In this document: positions 1-11,541 of the stretch, piece after piece
How the letters are laid out: every line of letters begins with the position of its first letter
How positions within the stretch are numbered: the first letter of the stretch is position 1
NCBI GenBank assembly: GCA_947069175.1
Contig: CAMTDV010000019.1
Coordinates: 71,609,358-71,673,357, forward strand
Length of the DNA stretch: 64,000 nucleotides
Direction of reading: 5' to 3'
Source of the DNA: Scalesia atractyloides
Taxonomy: Eukaryota > Streptophyta > Magnoliopsida > Asterales > Asteraceae
The notes under the pieces: generated by a model
Told to the model about the DNA's origin: nothing
Databases searched by the model: none
What the model saw: only the letters and a program-made list of their open reading frames with translations
Made by a program: the position numbers and the translations under genes

Positions 1-666
1 AAATGTAGAGTAAGTTATAAGAGTATTATAAAAATATCGAGAGCTTTGATTCTAAAACGCTAGGAAAGCCACACGTTCAATTAAGTAAGTAGGTTGACTT
101 ATTTTGCTACACTACTTTTGTTTTATTTCTTTTGTAACAATTATCATCGTATTATATTATATGAGTTTTTACATTTATATATGTGATTAGCTAATTGATG
201 AGTTTGTATTATCGTGCGGGCAGGGCCGGTTTTTATCTCGCCCAAAGCCAAAAAAAATCAGCATTTTCGAAGACGGCCTGACTTTAAGCAATCCTTGTCA
301 CTTCATTAATACCTTTCCAATAATCAAATCAAGAATTTTTCATTAATGGAGTTCCAAAACGGATCTGTTAAAACACGTCAAAATATTTGACCAAAGAAGC
401 AAGGAGTATCCTAAATTAATTATCAACATCAAAATCAAAATTTGAATTCTCCATCATAGATGGCGAGTCGCCACACATGAACCTGAACACTACACGAATC
501 CAAAAATCGTATTAACAACCAAGATACCAATATATATAAACTAGTCATGTTTAAAAATATAAAAGCTTATACTTATTTATCTTTTATTTTTCTAAATTTT
601 GGCATAATCTAAATATAACCTAATAAATTGAAGTTATGAAAAAATAGTTTTTTAAACATTAGAAAA
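1..666. other. AT-rich stretch, no gene seen
   Basis: AT-rich flank left of the copia-like LTR. No open frame of useful length, tRNA signature or clear terminal repeats were found. A short GC-rich patch near 216-255 interrupts the AT-rich sequence and could be the edge of a MITE, but no partner end is visible. Confidence 0.5.
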
Positions 667-1740
667 TGTTGGAAATTTTGTGAATGGATATTTAATATCA
701 TTATAATTTAATGAAATTGTAAATATTAATTTAAAATCTTCATATGCTGAATAAAAGAGGAACTCTTGAGTAGAGCTTCTTGATGACATTTAATTAGTTT
801 TATTAGAGTTTTTAAGTCTCTAATTAAGTGACTAATTAAGTTAAACCTTTCACTAATCCTTAATGTCACACCCCAACCGATGGCGGAATCATTGGGGTAG
901 TGGCACTAGGCGAATCAGATTGATCAAAAGATTCCATAACGATTATTTTAAAGACAATAATCAACATTTAATATCCATACTATTAAACTCATAAAATCTT
1001 CAAACAACCATTACAATTCCAAATAATCCCTTAAACATATAATCTGATCCGATATCCCCTAGATTTTATTACAAACCGTTCTAAACAAACTAAACAAAAC
1101 AAACTTATCTAAGCACGCCACATCCAAGGCATCCAAGCTAAAGATCCTCAACCTGTTACATACGTTAAAATACAAGTCAATACAATTAAGTAAAGGTGAG
1201 CATACAGGTTTTAGTAGTACTAACATAATAGAGAAACCGTACGCGAAATAGTCTAACTACATATCATGATACAACAAAACACATCACACAGATAAACATA
1301 GGCTTATTTCTCATGCTAACTACCGTGAGAAGGCTTGCGCGTCCATCCTAATTAGATCCCGTCGGGTGTTAGCCACACTATAGTACCATACTAGCTAAGG
1401 AGGCAAGTTAACGAAAATAAGTCCTAGTCACATGTTTCTAGTATCACGTATTTATAATCAGTGTGTGATAAACAGTTTGATTTGTGAGGTGATTTTGATA
1501 TAGGAACGTATGTAACACCAAAAAAGTGTATTAAAGCGAAAATGAGTCAAGTATGTAACATCCGTCAAAAACCGGGTTAACCAAACCCGCTTCGTTTATT
1601 AACCGAACATTCAGATAAAATTTTCGTTGCGTATTTAATACTCAAATTAATTTTAAACGATACATAATTAATAAACAATTTAGAATTTATAAACTATAAT
1701 TGTTAAAAAGTAAAAATAAAACAATTAAAAAGGAAAACAG

Positions 1741-1810
1741 GCTGCCGGGATTCGAACCCGGGTCAGCCGGGAAACTTAACACACACACATTCCACCACTC
1801 CGCCACTTGC
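1741..1810 (-). other. tRNA-like module (Leu/Ser-like D and T arms), antisense in LTR
   Basis: On the minus strand an A-box match (TGGCGGAGTGG, consensus TRGYNNARNNG) is followed by a perfect T-arm: CCGGG, loop TTCGAAT, CCCGG. The same module, in the same relation to the LTR, occurs at 15439-15507, 35236-35315 and 43521-43600. The acceptor stem does not pair convincingly, so it is not annotated as a functional tRNA gene. Confidence 0.6.
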
Positions 1811-2547
1811 GTTACTTGTTGATTTATTGAAACAATTAATACATATAATAAAACTGGAAGTTGAATTCAGTCACTCTAGCGCGCCCAAATCACTCTCGCC
1901 GGAAATCCCGACGATATCGCCAATCATTGACGGTTTCTATTGATTTAACGGATGAATTAACATAACCGTCGGTTATAACTGAAAAACCTTAATGTCACTC
2001 ATTCAAATCGGCAAAACCATAACCGAATAATTTTGAATTAAAAACCGGAAATGTAATTAAATCCGAGTTATACTTTATTCATCAGTTGAGCTCGCGAGTT
2101 TATCAAACTTACACTCTCAACACACTCGTAAACCTCTCTACAAGTCCCTATTAAACAAAAACAACTCGCCGGAATTCTCTGCAAGTCGCCGGAAAACCGA
2201 ACCCCTTTCATGTCTGTTGCCTTACTTTATAAACAGAACATCTAGAGCTCATACCGAAGTCACTCACACTCGCCTCAAACTTTCTGAAGATCCTCTGCCG
2301 CAAGATACACGTCGCCGGAATCACCTGCGGTTATCGGAATCTCGCCGGAGAAACAGGGGATCTCTGTTCGGTATATCTTACACCTAATCTCTCTCATTTC
2401 TATTAATCTCATATGTAGTTAATTACAATTCACTAAAGAAGTTGATGAATGTGTCGAAACAGTCGGGATTGGTTTCTGGGTAAAGTTTAACGAAGAAGAT
2501 GAAGCTTCGGTTGTATATATATTTAATATAAATTGAATTATATCTCG

Positions 2548-3255
2548 GGTTAGACACACAGTCCAGCGGTGGACTGTGTGCGATTTTAAAGCATACGTCC
2601 CGGGTTCGAGTTCTGTTGTGTTCCGATTCACTGAAATAAAATGCCTTTTTATAAAAGCCAAATCCTGAAACATGTAATCAGTGTATAAGTATAATTAAAA
2701 CAAGTTATATAAACGGGTTAGACACACAGTCCAGCGGTGGACTGTGTGCAAACAATTACACACGTCTCGAGTTCGATCCTTGACACAATCTCATTCTCTG
2801 TAATAAAAATGTTCCTTTTTAAACTGAACCGGGATAACTCACTGAATGATGTTAAGTATAATAAAAACCAGAATATTAACCAGGTTAGACACACAGTCCA
2901 GCGGTGGACTGTGTGCAACACTAATCACAGGTCCCGGCCCTAACTTCAATAAAGCCGAAGACGAGATTCCAAAGCCCAACCTCACTAAAGAGAATCACAC
3001 GTTTGAGGACCCAGACGGAATGGTAACCAACTCCCCTTAGTTACTTTCCTGAATCTTAGCTCTTATTTTCGAGACCTGTTGACGGCACCGGTTTGATACA
3101 ATTAAAATCTTTTTAAAATAAATGAATTCTGATTAACTTAAATAATGTATAAATATAATTAAAAACAGAAATATTTCGGGTTAGACACGTAGCTCAGTTG
3201 GTAGAGCTGCGTGCACGCGTACGGGAGGTCACGGGTTCGAGTCTCACTCAGTGCA
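2548..3255 (+). repeat. Array of four tRNA-like hairpin modules
   Basis: Hairpins with 10-bp stems lie at 2555-2580, 2723-2748, 2890-2915 and 3186-3213. The first three have stem arms CACACAGTCC and GGACTGTGTG around a 6-nt loop. The fourth has CACGTAGCTC and GAGCTGCGTG around the 8-nt loop AGTTGGTA. Each is preceded by GGTTAGA. Modules 1, 2 and 4 are followed after about 17-25 nt by a B-box-like GGGTTCGAGTT, GAGTTCGATCC or GGGTTCGAGTC; in the third it has decayed. They look like tRNA D-arms with an extended stem plus a T-arm, in the sense orientation of the LTR. Modules 1-3 repeat about every 168 bp. Confidence 0.6.
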
Positions 3256-3732
3256 AATATATACACGACCGAACCGGTCAACGGTCAACAGTCATGGTCA
3301 ACGGTCAAAGTCAACATTTTTTTTAATATTTTTATTTATTATTTAATTTAAAAATCAATTAAAAATACTTAAAAATAATGTTTTTAAAGTTAGAAAATAG
3401 CCTTAAACTCACAAAAATATATCCAAAAATCCTATTAAAATTGTTAATAAAATCCACTTATTTACCGAACCGTTATGTTATTATTTAGGTTAGTTTCTCT
3501 CGTGGTTAAATCCAAATTCGTGCGCATTCATCATCAATCCAAGAAACGCAACCACTGTGAGTGAATTCTTGCAAATTCCCCTTTTTATTCATGTTTTGGG
3601 GTGTATCATGTGTCGCTTAAACTAATTCGTTTATTCAAACTCGTGCTATACCATATTATGATCTAAACTTAGAATGTAAATATTGTTTGTTATTATGTAT
3701 TACATATTGTCAAGTTGTATGCAAATTATTTG

Positions 3733-3895
3733 TTAGGCCCATCAGTTCCTCGTGGGAGACGAGTTGAACAACGCGTGCCTTAAAACTCATTCATTAGGCC
3801 CATCAGTTCGTAGAACAACGCGTGCCTCAAAACTCATTCATTAGGCCCATCAGTTCCTCGTGGGAGACGAGTTGAACAACGCGTGCCTCAAAACA
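3733..3895 (+). repeat. Direct repeats inside Tekay-type LTR
   Basis: Three consecutive units beginning TTAGGCCCATCAGTTC and ending in GAACAACGCGTGCCT. The middle unit lacks the internal CTCGTGGGAGACGAGTTG segment. A single unit-like sequence occurs on the opposite strand in the solo LTR near 13750-13790. Confidence 0.7.
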
Positions 3896-4447
3896 ATCTA
3901 TTGTCGTATGTGTGTGCAATATTTAATATTAAGTGTTTTGTGAATAAATTTACATCTACATTTACTCATATGTGGTTATGCACTTTATTTTATAATCAAT
4001 TCAATAAACACGTTTAAATATTTTAATAGGATTCACTCGTCAACTTTTTGTTGACCCAAAAACCATTTTTACACATGATACAGGTGGACAAGATGAAGCA
4101 AGGAACACATAGGAAAATGCCTTACAAGAAAATAATGAAGCCTAGAAAGATGTATAGAACATGTTGTAATTATTTGATTGTATGATCTTATTTAAAATTG
4201 TAATAATAAATATGAAACATTATAATAAATGTCATGAGCTTTGATGAAAACCCAATCATGCCCCGATCACCTATTTCCGCTGCGGGTCGGGGTGTGACAG
4301 ATAAAGTATACTCACAGTGGGTGCGTTTTAGGTGAGACGAGGGATCTGAGAAGAGTCGAGAAGAGCGCCGGATCAGCCTACATATGCGAACGGAAGTGCA
4401 TCAGTCTCCGAAAAGCTGAAACGGTTAACTTTGGGTTGAGCAGTAGG

Positions 4448-4808
4448 CAAGTTCGGCCGAACTTGTATGTAAACATACAAGTTCGAGCGAACTTGTATGG
4501 ATATGTTGAGATTTGAGCCAAGTTCGGTTGAACTTGGTAAGATTCTTAGGAATCTTGTCAAGTTCGGGCGAACTTGTAAGGATATGGTGAGATTTGGGCC
4601 AAGTTCGGTCGAACTTGGTAAGATTCTTAGGAATCTTGTCAAGTTCGGGCGAACTTCTAAGGAAATCTTACTGAAAAGACAAGTTCGGGCGAACTGCATA
4701 GCTTCTTAGGAAATTAGGCAAGTTCGGGCGAACTTGTAAGGAGTTTGGTGAAAATGACCCAAGTTCGGTCGAACTTGACCTAGATGGGTACAAGTTCGGT
4801 CGAACTTG
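4448..4808. repeat. Ten-copy palindrome array in family A LTR
   Basis: Ten copies of an 18-bp palindrome, consensus CAAGTTCGGNCGAACTTG, start at 4448, 4478, 4519, 4559, 4600, 4640, 4680, 4719, 4760 and 4791. The spacing is 30, 41, 40, 41, 40, 40, 39, 41 and 31 bp. On the minus strand, the LTR's sense strand, the array lies about 600 bp downstream of the TATA-like box, in what would be the transcribed part. Confidence 0.8.
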
Positions 4809-5407
4809 GCCTGGGTGCTGGTGATTCTTGAGCGGACTTGATGTTTTCGGGTCCAAATCTTGCGTTTTCGCGTCGTTTGCTAAGGAAATCGAGTGCCCAT
4901 CCATCCAACCTTAAGCCACTGAGTAAAGCTTAGGCCGGAGAGGTCTTTTGGAGCAAACTTAGCCATTTTACAGAAACTCGGGCTAATCCGGGCGAACTTG
5001 AAGGTTCGTACGGGTTAGTCCAGCTTGTGTAAAGTGACGATTTCGTCCTTGTGCTTCCGAATCTGAGATCTAGCTTCGACAACGCCTCATTCCACTCAAA
5101 AGTGAACGAAACACACGTCATTAGTTCGAGAAAATGGTGTAAAAATCAAGGTTTTTAAAAGGTTTTGCTCAGATCTAGTATTGATCTGAGTGAAAACAGA
5201 AGTTTTGATGGAAAAAGATGAAGATTTTCGTAAACAGAAGAAATTTGATGAAAACGAAAGCAATGCCTTGTGCAAAATCGTTGTAAAACGTTGATAAATA
5301 TTGTTGTCGTTGAAATCGGGTTGATTCTTACTTAGAAAACAAAGGGTTTCGGGTTTGAGAGCTCTGGGCGAACTTACAGCAAGTTCAAATGAGAGAATAG
5401 AGCTGGG

Positions 5408-5535
5408 TATTTATAGGAGAAAGCAAAAAGGTGAGCTGGTGGAGTCAAGTTCGGCCGAACTTGTATGAATTTCATGCAAGTTTGCGCGAACTTGTGAAGA
5501 TTTCAAGAGTCACTAGTCAAGTTCGAGCGAACTTG
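5408..5535 (-). promoter_or_regulatory. Predicted LTR promoter: TATA box with upstream palindromes
   Basis: TATAAATA on the minus strand at 5408-5415. Immediately upstream in that orientation are three palindromes at 5446-5463, 5477-5494 (one arm degenerate) and 5518-5535. The same arrangement, with the first palindrome about 30 bp from the TATA box, is found in the sister LTR at 44186-44381. Promoter function is inferred. Confidence 0.5.
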
Positions 5536-7985
5536 AGGTTATATGAAGGAACTGAGTTTTGGCCAGCCAAGGAGCGAACTTGACCCAATTGTTGGGTTCT
5601 CTTCGTTTATTTCGCGTTAAGTGTTCGTTTGGCGGTTCGGTTCGTATTAGTTAGTTATATTAAGCGTTATAATTGATATAATAGTGCGATTTAGCGATTC
5701 GCGTGTGCGAGAGCGATGCGATAGCGATTGTAATCATAACCACAAACACACATAACACATAAATAACAGAAAACCACATAATTAACTACGATTTGCGATG
5801 CGATGAGATTAGCGATGCGAGTTAATAAGCGATTAGATGCGATAATAACGTACAACACCAAAATTAATTAACATAAACTTTATTATAAACCGAATCTCGG
5901 GATTACAAAAGATAGATACATCGGAAAGACAAATGAAAAGATAACAATGAAATTTCGAGTTGTTACACTTAACTCTTGTATAATTAGTAGGCCATGTGCT
6001 TCTTTTTCTGTATATAAGAATATTGTATTGCTTGATACATGTAATATACTAGAAGGATTTTGAACACTTGAAGACCAGCTAGAGAGAGGAGTACTCTCTA
6101 CTTTTTTCCACCACCATCACATCCTTATTTGTTCCATAAGTTCAAACACTACAATTACCCGGTGTAACCTCGGGCGCGTGAGCCATCTTCGGCAGTACAT
6201 ACTGTTTCGGCTGTTGTACCCTGGAAAACAGTCGCATCGTCTTTAGTAGAGGCGCGAAATCTGTTTTAAGGAAAGCGTGTTGAACACGTGCCTTAACCAA
6301 ATCGTCAACGTTTTAGTGTGCTCTTTGTTGCAGTCAAGAAGTATTTTACAAGACTCAAGATGATGAATACTCAAGTCTAGGATGCTATCAAATGCGCGTG
6401 AAGGACCTACCAGAGGCAATGTTAACTTTCGAATTAAGAACACATCATGACAACTGATCTCAAATACGCAAAGTTATTTGTTGTGACTAGACAAAGTCAA
6501 AGATAATGTTATGGATCCAACAACCTGAGGGTTTATTAGACATCAACTTGTGGAATGAGACTAAAGCCCATGGAAAAAGTGTATGTGAAGGAAACCTAAC
6601 TTAGTTGACTGGAGATCCCAAGATCTAAGTTCAATAGGACAACTAACTCATATAACTAAGGGTGGTCATTGTGGGGGCATAAATGATATGCATAAGCTAG
6701 TATATATAGTTATACATACCCTCAAAGTATAAAAGGTGTTTAAATATGTCCTAGTCTATTCCTATGATATTCAGTGACAAAGAGTAAGGCTAAGCTTAAT
6801 ATGTGGTAAATGATTTGGAAAAATCACGATAATCACAATGCTTTTAATGATCTAAGGAGAATCACCTATGTTAGAGAGAAGTGGGGTCGCTTCGAATAGA
6901 ATTGAGGGCACAATTCCTAGAGCTCTCGCATAACCAGGAAAGTATTCCACGACCATTATTGGACACGACTATGAGGAGATGACTTGGCTAAGGAGAGTCT
7001 TGTGTAAAGTGTATTGTCGTCTACACAAACGGCAGACGATTTCAAAGATATCGATGTCTACTCAGAGCTAGTGGGCTAAGTGCATTTCATGAGCGAAGGT
7101 TCAAAGGGTAACACCTACCTATCGTATGCAAAACTCAACTGTCGAGGTTCCATTTGAAATTTTATGTGTTTTGAACGATCTCCATTCATGTGGGGGATTG
7201 TTGGAAATTTGGTGAACGGATATTTAATATACTTATAATTTAATGAAATTATAAATATTAATTAGAATCTTCATGTGGTGAATAAAAGGGAAACTCTTGA
7301 GTAGAGCTTCTTGCTGACATTAGTTAGTTTTATTAAAGTTTTTAAGTCTCTAATTAAGTGAAACATTTTACTAATCCTTAACTCTTGTACAATTAGTAGG
7401 TCATGTCTTCTTTTTGTGTATATAAGAATATTGTATTGCTTTATACATGTAATATACTAGAAGAAGGATGAACACTTGAAGACCAACTAGAGAGGGGAGT
7501 ACTATCTACTTGTTTTCCACCACAATCACATCCTTATTTGTTCCATAAGTTCAAACGCTACAATTACTCGGTGTAACCTCGGGCGCGTGAGCCATCTTCG
7601 GCAGTACATACTGCTTCGGCTGTTGTACCCTGGGAAACAGTCGCTTCGTCTTTCGTAGAGGTGCGAAATATGTTTTAAGAGAAGCGTGTTGAACACGTAC
7701 CTCAACCAAAATCGTCAACATTTTATGTGCTCTTTGCTGAAATCAAGGAGTATTTTATAAGACTCAAGATGATGAATACTCGAGTCTAAGATGCTATCAA
7801 TGTGCGTGAATGACCCACCAGAGATGCGGCTTGAATCAAGATTGGTATATATAATTACGTTTTATATTCTTTATATTTAGTTATTGCAACCGGTATTGTA
7901 CTATGATATTTCCTACGAATAACGATAGTCTCGTTATTATATATTTTGTAATGATATTTTATAAAAAGTGAACCTAGTTTCTAAA

Positions 7986-8347
7986 AAAATATGTGTCACA
8001 CCCGTAAACCAAAACGTCATCGAGAGGTAACCGTTGGTACATACATTTATGACCACGATGAGTCGATGACCATTGGTACATTTATTAGCAATCTCATGTA
8101 CACCGGAGAAAAAATAAATCTTATGTCATATTGGTATTGTACGATTGAATGACGTACATTTTACAAAGGATGACACCTATATCCAATAATTACACTACAA
8201 AAGGAAAACAAATTGAAGGTGGACCTTGGCTACTTTTTTATGTTATATTAGATCCGACCCTAGGGTAAAAATATTGTATATATTTGTATTAAGTTGGACA
8301 CTTCGCTATTTTTTTGTGTTAGCTTAGGCACTTGGGGCTTTTTTTTG
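7986..8347. other. Possible LTR fragment, otherwise unassigned
   Basis: From 7993 the sequence reads TGTGTCACACCCGTAAACC, which resembles the TGTCACACC end shared by the gypsy-type LTRs in this window, but the remainder does not match them and no second end was found. The rest is AT-rich and noncoding. Confidence 0.3.
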
Positions 8348-8355
8348 GTTAAGCG

Positions 8356-8553
8356 TAGGGTGTAAATAAACCCATAGGCTTGAGAGCTACTCGTTATAGG
8401 TTTGGTGGAAAGCTCGAACGAGCCGAGCTTTAACGAGTCCTAGCCGAGCTCGAGGCTGTGATAGAGCACGTTTAGTTATCGAGCTTGAGCCTAAAATACA
8501 AAGCTCGTTTAGGCTTGCAAGCCTAAACGATCCCAAAGAAAATTGTACTTTTT

Positions 8554-8588
<35 letters not shown>

Positions 8589-8819
8589 TAATGATGATAA
8601 CATTGGCGAGCCAAGCTTTGGCTCGTTTAAAAGATATTGAAGCGAACTCGAGCCGAACTTTTAGCTTGTTTGAGGTTGTTCTAAAAATGCTCGAGCTCGA
8701 GCTTTGCGTTAACTCCACTAACCAGCTCAAGTAGCTCGAGCTGAGCCAAGCTCGAGCTTTATAAAAACATAACGAGCCGAGCTCGTGCCTAGTCGCACGC
8801 GGGCTCGTTTACACCCCTA
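8356..8819. mobile_element. hAT-type MITE, AGCTCG-rich
   Basis: Terminal inverted repeats: left TAGGGTGTAAATAAAC, right end complementary to TAGGGGTGTAAACGAGC. Imperfect 8-bp TSD (GTTAAGCG at 8348-8355, CTTAAGCT after the right end). The interior is a series of AGCTCG, GAGCTTG and CGAGCC words, a composition seen again at 12436-12760. Includes a (TAA)n microsatellite at about 8560-8592. Noncoding. Confidence 0.6.
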
Positions 8820-9169
8820 CTTAAGCTTAAGCGAGCATGTAGAGGCTTTTTTTAAACAAATCAGGAGACCATTTCATTCCACACCAAAAACCACAGCGGC
8901 AAAGGATATAAATCAAATTATATCGAATTAAAAATGTACATCGGCAATGCATCACCCGCCGGCCAGCCAGCTGCCACCATAGCTGGCCACAACATTACTT
9001 TGGTGGACCGACCACGCTGTCTCGCCACTACCAGCCACCCAACCCCCACTACTAAGCCCAAACCACAGGCCTTAGGTAAGTTCCTTCAAGTAAGTTTTAA
9101 CTTTTTTGGGAGCAGATTATATCTGTTACTTTACAGTGATTATTTAATCTATATAATAAATTATGTTAA
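8820..9169 (+). other. Exon-like Pro/Thr-rich fragment, unidentified
   Basis: An open frame from ATG at 8934 encodes an Ala/Pro/Thr-rich peptide for about 47 codons and then meets a perfect splice-donor-like GTAAGT at 9075. GC content falls sharply after that point. It could be a captured or relict exon, but no partner exon, domain or homologue is recognised. The alternative is chance. Confidence 0.25.
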
Positions 9170-9625
9170 CTAGATTTATCACCCATCACAATGTGGTGGG
9201 GCGTAAAACAGTGTCATATAGCACAAAGCCCCACCACCGTCAACGACAACGTGTGAATGCGAAGAAATTAGACTGCAACGTAAAACATGCGTGTTGTAAT
9301 GAACCTGTCAAACTGGGAAAAAATAGACGACGTAAAAATGTTGAACCACACATGCACGTTGAGTCGTATTAACTCCAAAATCTAGTACGAAGAGTAAAAC
9401 GAAACATAAAAAACGTTAAATCACACACGCACGCTACCCCTGTTAACTCGAAAAAATTAAAAGAAACGTAAAACAAAAAATCTGTGAAATATTAAAAGTA
9501 TGGGGACCAAAGTTGAAAGTAAAAAAGTTGTGAAGTTAAATAGCAAAAGATGAAAACCTTTGGGTTAAAAGTAAAAAAGTCAAATAGATTTGGGTTAAAA
9601 GTATATATCAACTTTTTTTTGAAGA
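9170..9625 (-). mobile_element. Helitron 3'-end fragment
   Basis: Read on the minus strand it ends with a short stem-loop (arms at about 9181-9200) followed by CTAG at 9170-9173, the Helitron CTRR end. The body has repeated motifs (AACGTAAAAC, GTTAACTCG) shared with 22428-22915 and, inverted, with 47680-48458, so the three form one family. The 5' end is approximate. Noncoding. Confidence 0.5.
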
Positions 9626-10346
9626 ACATCCAAAGCATGAGTACAACACCTATGTGTGCTAATTTTTAGTTTGTTAATTGGGGCTACCTCATATGGTAGA
9701 AACTTTGTCTCTTATACATTTCTAACGACAACTGACATACTTTTATTACGTATTCGAAATTTAATTTGGTTTTTATTCTTTTTAGTGTGACCTAACTCGA
9801 CCCGAATAACAAAAAACCATAGCCAACGATAGACAACTGACCTTAAAAGCTTTTCGACCCTCATGTAAAAAATTTGAGTCCACCGCTAAACTAGGATATA
9901 CTAAAAGACAATAGAGAGATGGCTTTAGTGAGAGGGAGGAGCGAAACTGACGAGGAGCCCATGCAAAAGAGGGATGGCGGACCAGACCAGACCCAATTAT
10001 CGAAACTAGCCCAAGCCCGGACATATACATTGAGTTTGGGATACCTTCATCTTTTTACTCGAGTAGTTTTTTTCTTCTTTTCTCGTTCTGTAGTATGATG
10101 TATCTGAAGATTAATGGCTTGGTTAACTATTTTAAATAGTTTGAATTGTCTATTTAATAGATAGATTTATCTAGTTAGTCTATTTTGTTTATTTATTTGT
10201 TTTTTTTCAATAACTAAATTCATATTCTAAATATTTCATCAAAAAAATTGCCAAGTTACATCAAACAGAAGGTAGACGGGCTATGTATTCAGTTTAAGTT
10301 TAATATAAATACAAGGTTATGTATTCAGTTTTATTTGTCGAGTTTA
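9626..10346. other. AT-rich stretch, no gene seen
   Basis: No domain-bearing frame, RNA gene or clear transposon ends were recognised. An 80-codon minus-strand frame near 9782-10030 has no recognisable domain. Confidence 0.4.
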
Positions 10347-10717
10347 GGGCTTGTTTGGCTAAGCTTATTTAACTCAAAAAGGACTTTTAGTGAAAATGAC
10401 TTATTGACTTATGGCTTTTTGAAAAGAGTTTTTAAAAAAGTATTTGGATTAGCTTATGTGGTAGGAAAAGCCAATAAGTTAATAAGTTGCTTTTTAAAAA
10501 GTGTTTGGCTTATCTTTTCCATGTAAAATACTAAAAAGCTCCAAAAAGCTCTAAAAAGCCACAAAATTCTAGCTTTTCAAAACTGATTTTTTCCTCCTAT
10601 TGAAAAGTTGTTTTGAAAAGTCCTTTTCAATTACTCAAACAATATTTTGACTTATTTGCTTTTTGAAAAAGCCAATAAGTCAATAAGTTGGTTCAAAAAG
10701 CTTAGCCAAACATGCCC
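10347..10717. mobile_element. hAT-type MITE
   Basis: Left end GGGCTTGTTTGGCTAAGCTT; right end is the complement of GGGCATGTTTGGCTAAGCTT, a 20-bp inverted repeat with one mismatch. Flanks CGAGTTTA and TTAGTTTA form an imperfect 8-bp TSD. The interior is rich in AAAAAGC/GCTTTTT words. Noncoding. Confidence 0.65.
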
Positions 10718-11350
10718 TTAGTTTAATAATACAAAGAGTATGCGACATGTTAGTTTCCAAATCGTTTGTGTATTGGTTTTGTATATTCGTAATCGGAAGC
10801 CTAGGCCAACATAGCACTATGATGTATTCCATAATGTGTTCATGATAAAAAGATGACTATATTAATGCTAATATTTTGGAAACAACTCATTTGAGTGTAA
10901 CCAAAGTGCTGGTAGTCTGGTCGTATTCTTAAACGAGCTTCCAATCTACTATAGTTATTATCATTTAAATTAATCATTTATCTTTACTTTGTTTGTTAGT
11001 CGTTAGTTTTTTTTAGTTTGTATATTAGGATAGTTTTGATGTTTTATCATTACTTAGTTAGGTATGACGCTAGCTTTATCATTATCTTTTTCATTGTAAT
11101 ATCTATACAAAGAGATCTAATTTTCGTTATTTAATGCATAGAAAATATTATTTATCAATACTTTTTTTCCGCTCTTCATTCAGTTCTTTTAGGCATTAAG
11201 GATTGCACTAAAGGTATTTACTCCTAATTAGTTGAGGGTTCTAGTCCTGTTTGGATACCAAAAATTGAGTGTGACTGTGAGTGTGCCGTTAAAAAGAATT
11301 ATACGACTATAGCAAAGAGACAAATTTGATGATTGGGTTGAACTTGTAAT
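10718..11350. other. AT-rich stretch, no gene seen
   Basis: No recognisable genes or element ends in this interval. Confidence 0.4.
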
Positions 11351-11533
11351 CAGGGGCGTAGTCAGAAATTTTTTCTACGGGTTCGGAAATCTTCTAGGGT
11401 TCGATTTATAGGATTCTACGGGTTCGATGGAGAAATTTCTTTAGATGCAATGTCAAAATACACTTTATAACACGGGATTTTTTTTAATACGGGTTCAGCC
11501 GAACCCGTACCCTTTTATGTAGCTACGCCCCTG
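11351..11533. mobile_element. hAT-type MITE, CAGGGGCGTAG ends
   Basis: Inverted ends CAGGGGCGTAGTCA and complement of CAGGGGCGTAGCTA, flanked by a perfect 8-bp TSD CTTGTAAT (11343-11350 and 11534-11541). 183 bp, noncoding. The ends and TSD length fit the hAT superfamily. Confidence 0.85.
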
Positions 11534-11541
11534 CTTGTAAT

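Larger units (their letters stand above)
1554..4299 (+). mobile_element. Solo LTR of the Tekay-type family, nested in family A LTR
   Basis: Begins TGTAACATCC and ends GGTGTGACA. The host sequence AAGTA is repeated at 1549-1553 and 4304-4308; the undisturbed host is readable in the other family A copy near 32168. Four extra bases (GATA, 4300-4303) sit between the LTR end and the right TSD. About 2.75 kb, the length of the LTRs of the full element at 32773-43785, and similar to them at both ends and in its tRNA-like modules. Contains three partial copies of a roughly 60-bp direct repeat at 3733-3895. No protein-coding frame. Confidence 0.75.
864..5967 (-). mobile_element. Solo LTR of Ty3/gypsy-like family A, itself split by another LTR
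   Basis: Starts TGTCACACCCC and ends TTGTTACA, flanked by the 5-bp TSD CTTAA (859-863 and 5968-5972). The uninterrupted target is readable in the second copia LTR near 7377, which confirms the ends. Without the nested LTR (1554-4299) it is about 2.3 kb and carries no protein-coding frame, as expected of a solo LTR. Read on the minus strand it begins TGTAACAA and ends GGGGTGTGACA, like the Tekay-type LTRs elsewhere in the window. A TATA-like TATAAATA lies on the minus strand at 5408-5415. A second copy is at 31462-44791. Confidence 0.75.
667..7985 (+). mobile_element. Decayed Ty1/copia-like LTR element, internally deleted and split by a nested insertion
   Basis: Two related LTRs begin TGTTGGAAATTT at 667 and 7199. 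The second is preceded by a purine-rich tract at about 7190-7198 (GTGGGGGATTG context), typical of copia polypurine tracts. The first LTR is interrupted at 864-5967 and resumes at 5973; shared sequence runs to about 6418 in LTR1 and about 7830 in LTR2. Only about 780 bp separate the copies and no gag-pol frame survives. No primer-binding site is seen after LTR1, so a deletion probably removed the end of LTR1, the PBS and almost all coding sequence. The outer 3' end (about 7830-7985) is uncertain and no TSD was found. Orientation is inferred from the purine tract. Confidence 0.6.

Noticed and set aside
2548..3255. Functional tRNA genes
   Set aside because: D-stem is far too long, acceptor stems do not pair, no anticodon arm is convincing, and the modules always occur inside LTRs.
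4448..4808. Regularly spaced palindromic repeats resembling a CRISPR array
   Set aside because: The window is clearly eukaryotic (spliced SUVH4 gene, retrotransposons); repeats are only 18 bp, spacers are short and similar to one another, and the same array recurs in a sister LTR.
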